A stretch of 24,635 nucleotides of DNA, from the NCBI GenBank assembly GCA_947176485.1, contig CAMWQS010000008.1, positions 1 through 24,635 on the forward strand, in the 5' to 3' direction. The notes below the pieces were generated by a model, which worked only from the letters and a program-made list of their open reading frames with translations, did no database searches and was not told the DNA's origin. This stretch comes from an uncultured Clostridia bacterium. GTDB lineage: Bacteria > Bacillota > Clostridia > Christensenellales > Borkfalkiaceae. The translations under genes were made by a program, and so were the position numbers. Shown in pieces: positions 14,813 to 23,084 of the stretch; within the stretch, counting starts at the first letter, position 1; each line of letters opens with the position of its first letter.

Positions 14813-16612
14813 ATGAAGAATATCAAAAAATCGATACTTGCGGTTATTGCGCTATTAACGGCGTTTTCCGCATCACTTGGCGCGGCGGCTTGCACCACCG
14901 ACGATACCACCCCGGGCGGCTCCACCGACGGCGGCGACCAGTCCGTAGTTATCCCCGGACAGGACGACGATGACGACAAAACCAAACCAGACCTAAAACC
15001 CGACCCCGACCCTCCCGCAGCGGAAGGCGCGGTGCAAATCACCGAAGGGCTCGGCGATTTAGAGGCGGCTTACGTCAAATGGACGGCACTGGGCGGCGCA
15101 AGCTGGTACAACGTCTATTGCAAGGGGGAAGACGGCGACTGGACTAAGCTGGACGCGCCTTTGGTAAGACAATACGAAAACTATTTCCGCGCAGACGCGA
15201 TAGGCTTGAAGGCGGGCAAATACTCGCTTAAAGTCGTTCCCCGCGACGGCGACGGCAACGAGCTGGAAGAAAAGTCGGCGATTAAAAACGTCGCGGTTGC
15301 CGCGCACGAGAGGGTGGGCTACGCCTTTATCGGCACGGACGGGAGCCGCGTAATGCCCGGCGCATACAACGAGGACGGCACCTTGAAAGAGGGCGCGCAC
15401 GTGCTTTACGTAACCGACGAAAACAAGGACAGCATAACCTTTGATATCGTGGCAAAAGAAACAGGCAAAACGCAGACTTGCGTCGGCATACAGCAAATTT
15501 TCGAATACTATAGAAAGGGATTCGATAAATCTCCCCTCTGCATGAGGTTTATCGGCAACGTTACCACCCCTTCTAAAACCGAAAACGGCGAAGGCGATTT
15601 GGTTATAGGTAACAGATCGGTAAACTCGACGGGCGGAAGCTTTACCCTTGAAGGCATCGGCGACGACGCGACGATTAACGGCTTCGGCTTCAGCATTAAG
15701 AGGTCCACTATGGCCGAAGTGCGCAACCTCGGTTTTATGAACTGTGCAAGTAAAGAGGGCGACAACGTTTCGATTGCACACGAAAACGACCATATTTGGG
15801 TGCATAATTGCGATATGTTCTACGGTGCCCCGGGCAAAGACGCCGACCAAGTAAAGGGCGACGGCGCGCTGGACACAAAATATTCGTCATATATAACGCA
15901 CTCGTACAACCACTTCTGGGACAACGGCAAGTGCAACCTGCAAGGTATGAAGGACGTTATCGAAAAGGAAGCGCGCATTACCTATCATCACAACTGGTAC
16001 GACCACTCCGATTCCCGCCACCCCCGCATAAGAATGGCTACCGTACATATCTTCAATAACTATTTCGACGGAAATTCGGAGTATGGCGTGGGCGTGACAA
16101 CGGGCGCGAGTGCGTTCGTTGAAAACAACTATTACCGTTCGACTGCGCGCACCTATCCTATGCTTATGGCGGGACAGGGCTCCGACCTTTTAACCAACCC
16201 CAAGAAGGGAACTTTCTCGGGTGAGGACGGCGGTGTTATTAAGGCGTACGGCAACAAATTCGAAGGCTCCCTGTTCGTTATGGTAACGCAGAACGACACG
16301 GCGGATAAGTCGGGAATCGACTGCTATATGGCATCGTCCAGGGACGAAATAGTGCCCGCCGAATACACCACGAAAAAGGGCGGTAACACTTATAACAATT
16401 TCGACACCGCTGAGGATATGTACAAATACAACCTTGACACGCCCGACGTAGCAAAGGAAAAGGTTATGAAGTTAGCAGGCAGAATTGGCGGCGGCGACTT
16501 AAAATTCACGTTTAACTACGCGGTCGAGGACGGGAATAAAAATATAATTCCCGAGCTAAAACAGATGCTCACCGACTATACTTCCGACTTAGTTAAAATA
16601 GGCAATAATTAA
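14813..16612 (+). CDS. Secreted PL1-type pectate lyase-like lipoprotein with fibronectin III-like domain
   Basis: 599 residues. A signal peptide ends at GAAAC, so Cys27 is probably lipidated. An acidic Pro/Asp linker spans 30-70 (DDDDDKTKPDLKPDPDPP). A fibronectin-III-like domain covers about 75-165. A right-handed beta-helix lyase domain covers roughly 195-540. Polysaccharide lyase family 1 cleaves polygalacturonate by beta-elimination using Ca2+ and an arginine base. The vWiDH-like DHIWVHNCDMF (326-336), acidic KGDGALD (348-354), ITHSYNHFWDNGKCNLQG (361-378), YHHNWYD and the R-x-P-x-x-R motif (R402, P404, R407) are all present; R402 aligns with the catalytic arginine of PelC. Exact substrate is not certain. 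It stands alone between two terminators with the same stem. A pectin role suggests a gut or plant-rich habitat. No transporter for the sugars is nearby. Confidence 0.85.
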   Translation: MKNIKKSILAVIALLTAFSASLGAAACTTDDTTPGGSTDGGDQSVVIPGQDDDDDKTKPDLKPDPDPPAAEGAVQITEGLGDLEAAYVKWTALGGASWYNVYCKGEDGDWTKLDAPLVRQYENYFRADAIGLKAGKYSLKVVPRDGDGNELEEKSAIKNVAVAAHERVGYAFIGTDGSRVMPGAYNEDGTLKEGAHVLYVTDENKDSITFDIVAKETGKTQTCVGIQQIFEYYRKGFDKSPLCMRFIGNVTTPSKTENGEGDLVIGNRSVNSTGGSFTLEGIGDDATINGFGFSIKRSTMAEVRNLGFMNCASKEGDNVSIAHENDHIWVHNCDMFYGAPGKDADQVKGDGALDTKYSSYITHSYNHFWDNGKCNLQGMKDVIEKEARITYHHNWYDHSDSRHPRIRMATVHIFNNYFDGNSEYGVGVTTGASAFVENNYYRSTARTYPMLMAGQGSDLLTNPKKGTFSGEDGGVIKAYGNKFEGSLFVMVTQNDTADKSGIDCYMASSRDEIVPAEYTTKKGGNTYNNFDTAEDMYKYNLDTPDVAKEKVMKLAGRIGGGDLKFTFNYAVEDGNKNIIPELKQMLTDYTSDLVKIGNN

Positions 16613-16615
16613 TAG

Positions 16616-16648
16616 AAAAAGCCCCGCGCTGTTAAGCGCGGGGCTTTT
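16616..16648. terminator. Bidirectional terminator between the lyase gene and rnfB
   Basis: Stem GCCCCGCGCT/AGCGCGGGGC with a GTTA loop, flanked by AAAAA on the left and TTTT on the right, so it can stop the lyase transcript and the rnf operon transcript. Confidence 0.9.
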
Positions 16649-16712
16649 CGTTTGATTTGTGATAAGTTCGTCTTGCATTAAAGCAATTAAGATACTTTGT
16701 TAAGCGGAACGC

Positions 16713-17579
16713 TTACTCAGCCGCTTTTTCTTCCTTAGCGGGGGTTTCTTCCGCAACGACCTTACGGCTTATAATAATGTGCCTGGGGCACTTGGCAACG
16801 CAAGTCAAGCAACCCGTGCACTTGGAATAATCTATCTCGGGCAAATTGTCCTTCATAGTTATCGCGCCGTGAGGGCACGCCTTGGCGCACAGCCCGCAAG
16901 CAATACATCCGACCTTGCAAACGCCCGTAACTTCTTTACCCTTGCACTTTGACGAGCAAGCAACGTAAATAGGAGCAGAGGAGGGGATACGGTCGATAAT
17001 GCCCTTGGGGCAAGTGGTAATGCAGGCACCGCAGGATACGCATCTGTCGGGGTCGACTTGTGCAAGCCTTCCCGTAACCTCAATCGCGTTTTCGGGGCAA
17101 ACCGCCTTGCAGTCGCCGCAGCCTAAGCACGCGTAAGAGCAAGCCTTGTTACCGCCAAGCAGCGAGTTAGCCGCCGCGCAGGTGGGGTTGCCCTTGTATT
17201 CGAACTTGTCGGCACAATTTTCAATTCCGCCGTTACAGTGAACGACAGCAACCGTAGGTTCTTCCTCGGTAAGCTCGATGCCCAAAAGCTTGGCAATTTC
17301 CGCTTTCTTTTCGGGTGAGGTTACGTGGCAGTCAGAAAGGTTACCGCTGCCGTCGGCAAGCTTTGAAGCAAAGCCCGAGCAACCCGAGCAGCCGCAGCCG
17401 CCGCAGTTCGCGCCCGCAAGATTATCCAAAATCTTAGTAATCTTTTCGTCCACGTCAACCTTGAACACCTTGCCGACGATAAGAATAAGCGCGCCGATTA
17501 ATATGGCAGAGCCGGCAAATATTCCGGCAACTATGCCAACCGTTATCCAGGTTTGATTAGTAATTTCAAGTAAATTCAT
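16713..17579 (-). CDS. rnfB: RnfB, ferredoxin-oxidising iron-sulfur subunit of the Rnf complex
   Basis: 288 residues, last gene of the operon. RnfB takes electrons from reduced ferredoxin and passes them into the membrane part of Rnf. One N-terminal helix (about 12-37) anchors it. The first cluster site reads ANCGGCGCSGCSGF with C59, C62, C64 and C67; C64 is an extra Cys where most RnfB have a Tyr or similar. Four ferredoxin-type CxxCxxCxxxCP sites follow: C151/154/157/161, C180/183/186/190, C225/228/231/235 and C254/257/260/264. The C-terminus is a short Glu/Lys tail. An AAGGAGG site precedes the ATG, which lies 12 bases after the rnfA stop. Confidence 0.97.
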   Translation of the reverse strand: MNLLEITNQTWITVGIVAGIFAGSAILIGALILIVGKVFKVDVDEKITKILDNLAGANCGGCGCSGCSGFASKLADGSGNLSDCHVTSPEKKAEIAKLLGIELTEEEPTVAVVHCNGGIENCADKFEYKGNPTCAAANSLLGGNKACSYACLGCGDCKAVCPENAIEVTGRLAQVDPDRCVSCGACITTCPKGIIDRIPSSAPIYVACSSKCKGKEVTGVCKVGCIACGLCAKACPHGAITMKDNLPEIDYSKCTGCLTCVAKCPRHIIISRKVVAEETPAKEEKAAE

Positions 17580-17591
17580 AACGCGCCCTCC

Positions 17592-18194
17592 TTATATGCT
17601 GATATAGCTGAACACGGTGAACGCCATACAAATGAAGCACGCCGTAACCATTGCTATGGGGAAGCCCGCAAGCGCCTTAGCCGTCTTATAATAATTCAGC
17701 TTTTCGCGCATACCGCTCATTATAATCATAACGAGGGTGAAGCCGAGTCCCGCAAACAACGCGTACAGAACCGCCCAGCCGATATTCATCGACGCGTCGC
17801 CGATATACGCCGACATATCGCCGATAACCAGCTCGGTAACGCCAAGCACGGCACAGTTCGTGGTGATAAGGGGAAGGTAGATACCCATCGCCCCGTAAAG
17901 GGAAGGGGAGATTTTCTGAATAATCTTTTCAAGCATCTGCACCAGCGAAGCTATAATGAAGATGAAGAAAATTATCTCTAAGAACTCAATTCCCAAGGGA
18001 ACCATTACGTAGGTGTAAATGGGGTAGGTTACTAGGGTTGCAAGCACCATAACTAAAGTAACCGCAATACCCATGCCCGCCGCACTCGAGGTCTTTTTGG
18101 AAACGCCGAGGAAGGGGCAGATACCGTAAGTTTTTACGGTGATAAAGTTGTTCGTAAGAACAGCCGCAAGAACTATCGCAATAAAAGTACCCAT
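17592..18194 (-). CDS. rnfA: RnfA, integral membrane subunit of Rnf
   Basis: 200 residues, six hydrophobic segments. RnfA and RnfE form a pseudo-symmetric pair; structures of Rnf and Na+-NQR place an iron-sulfur centre between their conserved cysteines inside the membrane. The conserved halves are visible: LTNNFITVKTYGICPFLGVSKK, split by C26, and IYLPLITTNCAVLGV with C114. The start ATG at 18194 is 3 bases after the rnfE stop, with GGGAGGT upstream. It is full length with no anomaly. Confidence 0.97.
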   Translation of the reverse strand: MGTFIAIVLAAVLTNNFITVKTYGICPFLGVSKKTSSAAGMGIAVTLVMVLATLVTYPIYTYVMVPLGIEFLEIIFFIFIIASLVQMLEKIIQKISPSLYGAMGIYLPLITTNCAVLGVTELVIGDMSAYIGDASMNIGWAVLYALFAGLGFTLVMIIMSGMREKLNYYKTAKALAGFPIAMVTACFICMAFTVFSYISI

Positions 18195-18197
18195 AGT

Positions 18198-18845
18198 TTA
18201 CGCCACCTCCCTTAAAAGGTTTTCACGCGCAAGCTTATTCGCCTTAACGCGCTTTGCACGCTCGATGCAGTCAATAACGTAGGTGAATACCGCAATGCAA
18301 ATACCGTACACGAGGAACGAGCCCGCGGGCTTTGCAAGCATACCGACCTTAAAGTCCATAATCTGGTATCCGAACAACGAGCCTTTACCTATGAACTCGC
18401 AGATAATACCCATAAGCGTAAGCGCAACGGTGAAGCCCAAGCCTTGCATAAATCCGTCAACCGCAGCCTCGGGCACGGTGTGCTTGTTTGCAAACGCCTC
18501 CGCACGACCCAAGATAATACAGTTAACGACGATAAGCGCAAGGAAGCCGCCCAAGCTGTCGTACAAATCGGGTACGAACTTTTCAAGGAACATTCTCGCA
18601 AAGGTAACGAGCGTTGCGATAATTACGATATAGCAAGGTATACGCACCGCGTTGGGAATAACCTTTCTTAAAGCCGATATTAAGATGTTGCTTAAAGTGA
18701 GTATAACTACTACGGTAAGTCCCATACCCATCGCCGAGAAGGCGGAGGAAATAAGTCCGAGGGTGGGGCAGGTACCTAAAACCAACATGAAGGTCGGGTT
18801 CTGATAAATAAGTCCGTCTAAAGTAATCTTTTTATACTTATTCAT
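18198..18845 (-). CDS. rnfE: RnfE, integral membrane subunit of Rnf
   Basis: 215 residues, about six helices. It begins MNKYKKITLDGLIYQNPTFM and has LVLGTCPTLGL with C26 and LIVVNCIILGRAEAFANK with C109 (quoted in part), the iron-sulfur-bearing motifs shared with NqrD. A basic C-terminal tail (about 190-215) is cytoplasmic. Its ATG overlaps the rnfG stop by one base (TAATG), so the two are translationally coupled. Confidence 0.97.
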   Translation of the reverse strand: MNKYKKITLDGLIYQNPTFMLVLGTCPTLGLISSAFSAMGMGLTVVVILTLSNILISALRKVIPNAVRIPCYIVIIATLVTFARMFLEKFVPDLYDSLGGFLALIVVNCIILGRAEAFANKHTVPEAAVDGFMQGLGFTVALTLMGIICEFIGKGSLFGYQIMDFKVGMLAKPAGSFLVYGICIAVFTYVIDCIERAKRVKANKLARENLLREVA

Positions 18846-19852
18846 TACTCGTCACCTCCTTCGGCGTCGCCGCCCTCTAAGTCAAGGCAATTTTGGTAGT
18901 TCTTCGTTGCGAACGCCGCCGCGTAAACACAGAGGTAGTTCGACTGGGTTGCGCCGGTTGAAATGGTCGTGCCCTTGTCGTCGCCGGGGTAGGTAATACC
19001 TTCGTTTATAATCGCCTGAATACCCGCGAAATCTTTTCCTACGAAAAGCGTTCCGTCAAGTATGTCGGGCTTCATCTTGTCTGCGTACGACGCAGGTGAA
19101 GAGCCGTTATTTACTATACTGTAAGCGGTGATAATTCCTTCCGCGCTTACGGTTACTTTTACCGTGAAGCCCGAAGGCATCGTGTGTCCCTTCGTTACGA
19201 TATTGTAAACGATATTACCGCCTTCGTCGATTTCGTGGCTGGTCTTTTTCGTTTCGATATATTCCGTCAATTCAAAGTCTGCGTAAATATCAACCGTTAC
19301 GTTTCCAAGCCACTTTCCGTTCACGTAATCAACCGCGCCGTTTACCGCGTTGCAGATGGCGGTGGCGGAGCGGGTCGCGCCCGTCTTAATAAAGCCTTCG
19401 TTTGCGCTGAAGTCGCCCTTGTACTCTCCGTAGAAGCCCGATAAGAAGTTATCGTTTATGTTGGCTATATATGACTGACCTTTGTTTGAATCAATAACTA
19501 CTTTATCAATTCCTTTTACTGCGCCGCCGGATACGTTAACCACTACCCAGCAGGTTACGGAACCATTATCGAAGCCGCCGAAGCCCGTCGATTTAATTAG
19601 GTAATTTCCGTCGTCTTTAATTCTGTACGCCGCCTCGATGTTAGCGTTGTCGTTGTAATTCTCAACGGTAACCTCGGTGTATGCAACCGACCTGCCGTAA
19701 ATCTTGTTAATCGCTCTGTCAAGTCTCTCTTGGTCGGATACGGCAAGCAGTCCGTTCATAATCGTCAGGAACACGCCGCTCACTAAGAGTACGCAGAGGA
19801 GGGTTACCAAGCATTTGAATACGTTGCTTTTGAAAAATCCTTTAACCGTCAT
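18845..19852 (-). CDS. rnfG: RnfG with two tandem FMN-binding domains
   Basis: 335 residues, longer than the roughly 180-220 typical of RnfG. The start is the ATG at 19852, preceded by AAGGAGG at 19868-19862; the reading frame is open further upstream but that stretch lies in rnfD. A single helix (about 11-36) anchors it with the rest outside. Domain 1 (about 45-178) ends IKTGATRSATAICNAVNGAV with acceptor Thr160. Domain 2 (about 205-316) starts with GFTVKVTVSAEGIITAYSIV and ends ISTGATQSNYLCVYAAAFAT with acceptor Thr302. Both match the (S/T)GAT-x-S site modified by ApbE, so two covalent FMNs are possible where normal RnfG has one. The tail is acidic (EGGDAEGGDE). It lies one base after rnfD and overlaps rnfE. 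Confidence 0.93.
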   Translation of the reverse strand: MTVKGFFKSNVFKCLVTLLCVLLVSGVFLTIMNGLLAVSDQERLDRAINKIYGRSVAYTEVTVENYNDNANIEAAYRIKDDGNYLIKSTGFGGFDNGSVTCWVVVNVSGGAVKGIDKVVIDSNKGQSYIANINDNFLSGFYGEYKGDFSANEGFIKTGATRSATAICNAVNGAVDYVNGKWLGNVTVDIYADFELTEYIETKKTSHEIDEGGNIVYNIVTKGHTMPSGFTVKVTVSAEGIITAYSIVNNGSSPASYADKMKPDILDGTLFVGKDFAGIQAIINEGITYPGDDKGTTISTGATQSNYLCVYAAAFATKNYQNCLDLEGGDAEGGDE

Positions 19853-19853
19853 T

Positions 19854-21074
19854 TTACGCTTCCTCCTTGTCGGATTTAACGTCGACGCCCACGCTCTGCA
19901 CGCTTGCCGCGGGGCTCTTTTCGGTGTTTTCCGTTTTAGTTCCGTGTTTGGGTTTCGCCGCCGCAGTCTCGTCAACCTTCAAGGCGTCAACCGCTTCCGC
20001 AACTCTTTCGTCGGGTGTCTTTTTCTCTTTGACTTTCTTAACCTTTTTGTAGCCGAAAGGTTTTCTTATAAGGTATTTATCAATGAGTGGTACGAACAGG
20101 TTCATAAGCATAATCACGAACGAGGTAACCTCCAACTTCGTGAAGTATCTCAAAACTGCTACCAAAATACCCGCTACGATATAGTAAAGTATTTGTCCGT
20201 AAACGCCCTTCGGGGAAGTTACGTAATCGGGGAACATAAACACCGCGCCGAACAGCACGCCGCCCGAGAACAGGTGAGGGAGGAACAGCTCCATATCGAA
20301 GATGTAACCGCCCGTCGCAATGAAGGCAAAGCCGCTCATAAACACTGCGGCAAAACCGAACACGACTATGAACAGCAGGGGCTGCCACCATTTTATAACC
20401 CCTCTCACGCAGAGGTAGATATATCCGACGATAATCGCAAGCTTGCAGGTTTCGCCGATACATCCCGCAACGCCCGTGCCTAGGAACAAGTCCAAAACGG
20501 GCAATCCCGAAACGGGGTTATGTTCGCCTGAAAGTAACCACGAAAGGTTCGTCGCACCCGAGAACACGGGGGTCTGAATGCTAAGCGAACCGATATTCGC
20601 CGCAGTGTAGGTGGTAACCGCGGTAAAGCTTATTGCCATAAACACGCGGCCCGCCGCTGCGGGGTTCACGAGGTTCTTGCCCGTGCCGCCGAAAAGCATC
20701 TTAACGATTGCTATTGCGAAGATACTTCCGATAAGTATTTCGTACCACTGGGTGGTTGCGGGAAGAATAAGCGCAAGAATAAGACCGGTTACTACCGAGG
20801 TGAAATCAAACTGTTTCCACCATCTTAAACATACCTTGCCCGCGTCCTTGCACTTGTTTGCAAAGCCCTTGTTTGCGATAAAGTAATAAACGAATTCCGT
20901 TGCCACGCAAGCTACTACCGCAACCAGCTCAAGCATAAGCGCAAGCCAGCCGAAGTACACGATGCCGGCAATCGCGCAAGGCAAAAGCGCAATGCACACG
21001 TCCAGCATAATGCCGCGGGTAGTCCTTTTCGATTTGACGTGGGGAGGAGTAGAAATTACGATACTGTTATCCAT
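19854..21074 (-). CDS. rnfD: RnfD, flavin-bearing integral membrane subunit of Rnf
   Basis: 406 residues, about eight to ten helices. It is homologous to NqrB. GTGKNLVNPAAAGRVF (130-145) is the conserved NPAA segment, and VFSGATNLSW (170-179) carries the SGAT site with Thr175, the expected covalent FMN position. MFPDYVTSPKG and GQILYY mark the second conserved half. After residue about 338 there is a charged, hydrophilic tail of about 65 residues rich in Lys, Glu and Ala, longer than usual and probably cytoplasmic. AAGGAG precedes the ATG, 12 bases after the rnfC stop; rnfG follows after one base. Confidence 0.97.
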   Translation of the reverse strand: MDNSIVISTPPHVKSKRTTRGIMLDVCIALLPCAIAGIVYFGWLALMLELVAVVACVATEFVYYFIANKGFANKCKDAGKVCLRWWKQFDFTSVVTGLILALILPATTQWYEILIGSIFAIAIVKMLFGGTGKNLVNPAAAGRVFMAISFTAVTTYTAANIGSLSIQTPVFSGATNLSWLLSGEHNPVSGLPVLDLFLGTGVAGCIGETCKLAIIVGYIYLCVRGVIKWWQPLLFIVVFGFAAVFMSGFAFIATGGYIFDMELFLPHLFSGGVLFGAVFMFPDYVTSPKGVYGQILYYIVAGILVAVLRYFTKLEVTSFVIMLMNLFVPLIDKYLIRKPFGYKKVKKVKEKKTPDERVAEAVDALKVDETAAAKPKHGTKTENTEKSPAASVQSVGVDVKSDKEEA

Positions 21075-21086
21075 TTTCCGTTCTCC

Positions 21087-22379
21087 TTAATTCTTTTTAC
21101 GAAGTTCAGCCTTCGTCTTTCTGATTGCCTGAATTAAAGGGCGCTTAGCGGGGCAAATATATTCGCACGCACCGCACTCTATGCAAGAGAGCACGTTTCC
21201 GTACTTTTGCGCCGCGTCGAAATCTCCCGCCGCCGAGTAGAACGCCGTGTTCATCGGCATAAGGTGCATCGGGCAAACGTCCGCACACTTGCCGCAGTTA
21301 AGGCAAGGGGTGGGCTCGTCGGCAGCCGCTTCTTTTTCGGAAAGAAGCAATATTCCCGAAGTCGTCTTGTGCGTGTAATGCTCGTAGTTAGCAAGCGCAA
21401 CGCCCGTCATGGGTCCGCCCTGAACGACCTTCTTGGGGTTTGTAGCTTCGCCGCCGCAGTACTCGATAATTTCCTTGACGGAGGTGCCGACCTTTACAAG
21501 CAGGTTCTTCGGCTCTTTAACGGCAGTGCCCGAAACCGTTAAGACCTTTTCGTACAAAGGTTTGCCCTGTTCAACCGCCTCGCACACTGCGTAGCAGGTT
21601 CCCACGTTATGCACGACGACGCCGTATTCAGCGGGTATCTTGCCTTGGGGAATTCTGCGCCCCGTAATTGCGTAAGCAAGCTGTCTTTCGCCGCCGAGGG
21701 GGTACTTCTTGCCGAGGATAATTACTTTAATATCCTCGTAAGGCTCGAAAGCCGCAATGGCGTCGGGCTTGTTCTTTTCAATGCCGATGGCAATATCCTT
21801 AACGCCCAAAGCCGTCGCAATAAGTCTTGCGCCGCGCACGATTTCGTCGGTCTTTTCAACCATAAGGCGGTGGTCGCAGGTTAAATAAGGCTCGCACTCC
21901 GCGCCGTTAACACACAAAATATCAACGGGCGTCTTGGGCGCAACCTTAACGGCGGTGGGGAAGCCCGCTCCGCCAAGTCCTACTATGCCGCAGTCCTTAA
22001 TGCGCGCCTTAATCTCTTCCGCCGTGGGGGAAGTAAGGGCGGGGAAGCGGAAGGTATCCGTCCCTTCGGCTTTGATAAATATAAAAGTTTCCTTATCGCC
22101 GTTTGCGCCCGTAAGCTCCTTAATTTCGGTAACCGTACCGGCAACGCTTGCAAACACGTCGGAAGATATCGCCCCGTCCGCCTTTGCAATAACCTCGCCT
22201 TCTTTCACCTTCTGTCCTACGGTAACCGCAACGACAGCGGATTTTCCCAGCGACTGAGAGGTGGAAACGGCTACGACCTCGGGCGTGGGCATAACCTCGA
22301 TGGGCAAAGACGCCGTAAGCTCTTTTTTGCCCTTCGGGTGAACCCCTCCGAAAAGGTATTTACCTTTAACTGCTTTCAA
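21087..22379 (-). CDS. rnfC: RnfC, NADH/NAD+-reactive iron-sulfur subunit of Rnf
   Basis: 430 residues. RnfC binds NAD(H) and FMN through a Complex-I NuoF-like core and passes electrons through two 4Fe-4S clusters. GIVGLGGAGFPTAVK (131-145) is the nucleotide/flavin loop, and NGAECEPYLTCDHRLM (158-173) follows. Ferredoxin sites are C359/362/365/369 and C399/402/405/409. The start is a TTG at 22379: a GGAGGT site (22390-22385) sits just before it, no in-frame ATG comes until residue 30, and the TTG gives the normal family N-terminus (KGKYLFGGVHPKGKKEL). A TTG start may lower expression relative to the other subunits. It is 36 bases after the Gx gene. Confidence 0.96.
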   Translation of the reverse strand: MKAVKGKYLFGGVHPKGKKELTASLPIEVMPTPEVVAVSTSQSLGKSAVVAVTVGQKVKEGEVIAKADGAISSDVFASVAGTVTEIKELTGANGDKETFIFIKAEGTDTFRFPALTSPTAEEIKARIKDCGIVGLGGAGFPTAVKVAPKTPVDILCVNGAECEPYLTCDHRLMVEKTDEIVRGARLIATALGVKDIAIGIEKNKPDAIAAFEPYEDIKVIILGKKYPLGGERQLAYAITGRRIPQGKIPAEYGVVVHNVGTCYAVCEAVEQGKPLYEKVLTVSGTAVKEPKNLLVKVGTSVKEIIEYCGGEATNPKKVVQGGPMTGVALANYEHYTHKTTSGILLLSEKEAAADEPTPCLNCGKCADVCPMHLMPMNTAFYSAAGDFDAAQKYGNVLSCIECGACEYICPAKRPLIQAIRKTKAELRKKN

Positions 22380-22384
22380 TTTGT

Positions 22385-22390
22385 ACCTCC
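22385..22390 (-). promoter_or_regulatory. rnfC: Ribosome binding site fixing the TTG start of rnfC
   Basis: GGAGGT on the minus strand, 5 bases before TTG at 22379. Confidence 0.8.
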
Positions 22391-22415
22391 AAATTGTTGA
22401 TTTTTGTTTTTATAA

Positions 22416-23003
22416 TTAACCCTCAAAGTCTTGTTGCTCTAAGGGCTTAGAGTCTTTTTCCTCTTTTTTCTTCCGCTCGAAAATCACTTTTTCAAACGCG
22501 CTTTTCGGCACGCCGCGGAACAAAAGCATAATAACGCCGCCGACTATCGCGCCCGAAAGTATTCCCAAAAGTATTAAATAAGGCATATATCCGAACATCA
22601 GATAAGAGCCCGAAAGGAACACGAACACGATATTCTGCGTTATATTGTGCGCCACGGCTGCGGCAACCGAAATTGCCATAACCGAAACGCGGGGGTGTGC
22701 GGTGTACGTTAAAACGGAAGAAACCGCCATCGAAACGATACCGCCCGTAAAGCTGTACAAAACTGCGGAAAAGTTACCCGCATACACCGCGCCGAGCACC
22801 GTTCTTATTGCAACTATCGCAAACGCCTCAACGGGCGAATACATAATCAGCGCGGCAAATGAGAACACGTTCGCAAGCCCCATTTTCGCCCCGGGAATAA
22901 TCAAAGGGGGGAACAAACTTTCGATAATGAAAGTTATTAAACTTAACGCCGTAAGTATTGCAAGAACCGCAATCTTTTTGGCGGCATTCTTGCCCGCGCT
23001 CAT
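22416..23003 (-). CDS. Gx transporter / HepSI-like integral membrane protein, first gene of the rnf operon
   Basis: 195 residues from ATG 23003; the frame extends to a TTG at 23024 but that region contains the promoter -10 box. It has about five hydrophobic segments (AVLAILTALSLITFIIESLF, GLANVFSFAALIMY, AFAIVAIRTVLGAVYAG, VSVMAISVAAAVAHNITQN and YLILLGILSGAIVGGVIMLL). This is the Gx_transporter family, often annotated heptaprenyl diphosphate synthase component I, regularly found with NusG-II, ApbE and Rnf genes in Firmicutes; ECF-S-like folding has been suggested for similar proteins. The substrate is unknown, and real prenyl-synthase activity is doubtful for an integral membrane protein. 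The charged C-terminus (ERKKKEEKDSK) is cytoplasmic. No Shine-Dalgarno site is present. Confidence 0.85.
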   Translation of the reverse strand: MSAGKNAAKKIAVLAILTALSLITFIIESLFPPLIIPGAKMGLANVFSFAALIMYSPVEAFAIVAIRTVLGAVYAGNFSAVLYSFTGGIVSMAVSSVLTYTAHPRVSVMAISVAAAVAHNITQNIVFVFLSGSYLMFGYMPYLILLGILSGAIVGGVIMLLFRGVPKSAFEKVIFERKKKEEKDSKPLEQQDFEG

Positions 23004-23012
23004 AATGAGTTC

Positions 23013-23041
23013 ATTATACACCAAATTATATAATTAGTAAA
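23013..23041 (-). promoter_or_regulatory. Promoter of the Gx-rnfCDGEAB operon, nearly leaderless
   Basis: Minus strand: TTTACT (23041-23036), 17-base spacer, TATAAT (23018-23013). The expected start is about 23006, three bases before the ATG at 23003, with no ribosome site. Confidence 0.6.
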
Positions 23042-23084
23042 TAGATAAAAGCATATTTATTAAATTTTTTGAAAAAATTTTGTA

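Noticed and set aside
15059..15850. 263-residue open frame on the minus strand
   Set aside because: It is a shadow of the pectate-lyase gene, which has strong family motifs on the plus strand.
19853..19975. Longer RnfG beginning at 19975
   Set aside because: The added residues are highly basic, unlike RnfG, lie within the rnfD coding sequence, and lack a ribosome site; AAGGAGG precedes the ATG at 19852.
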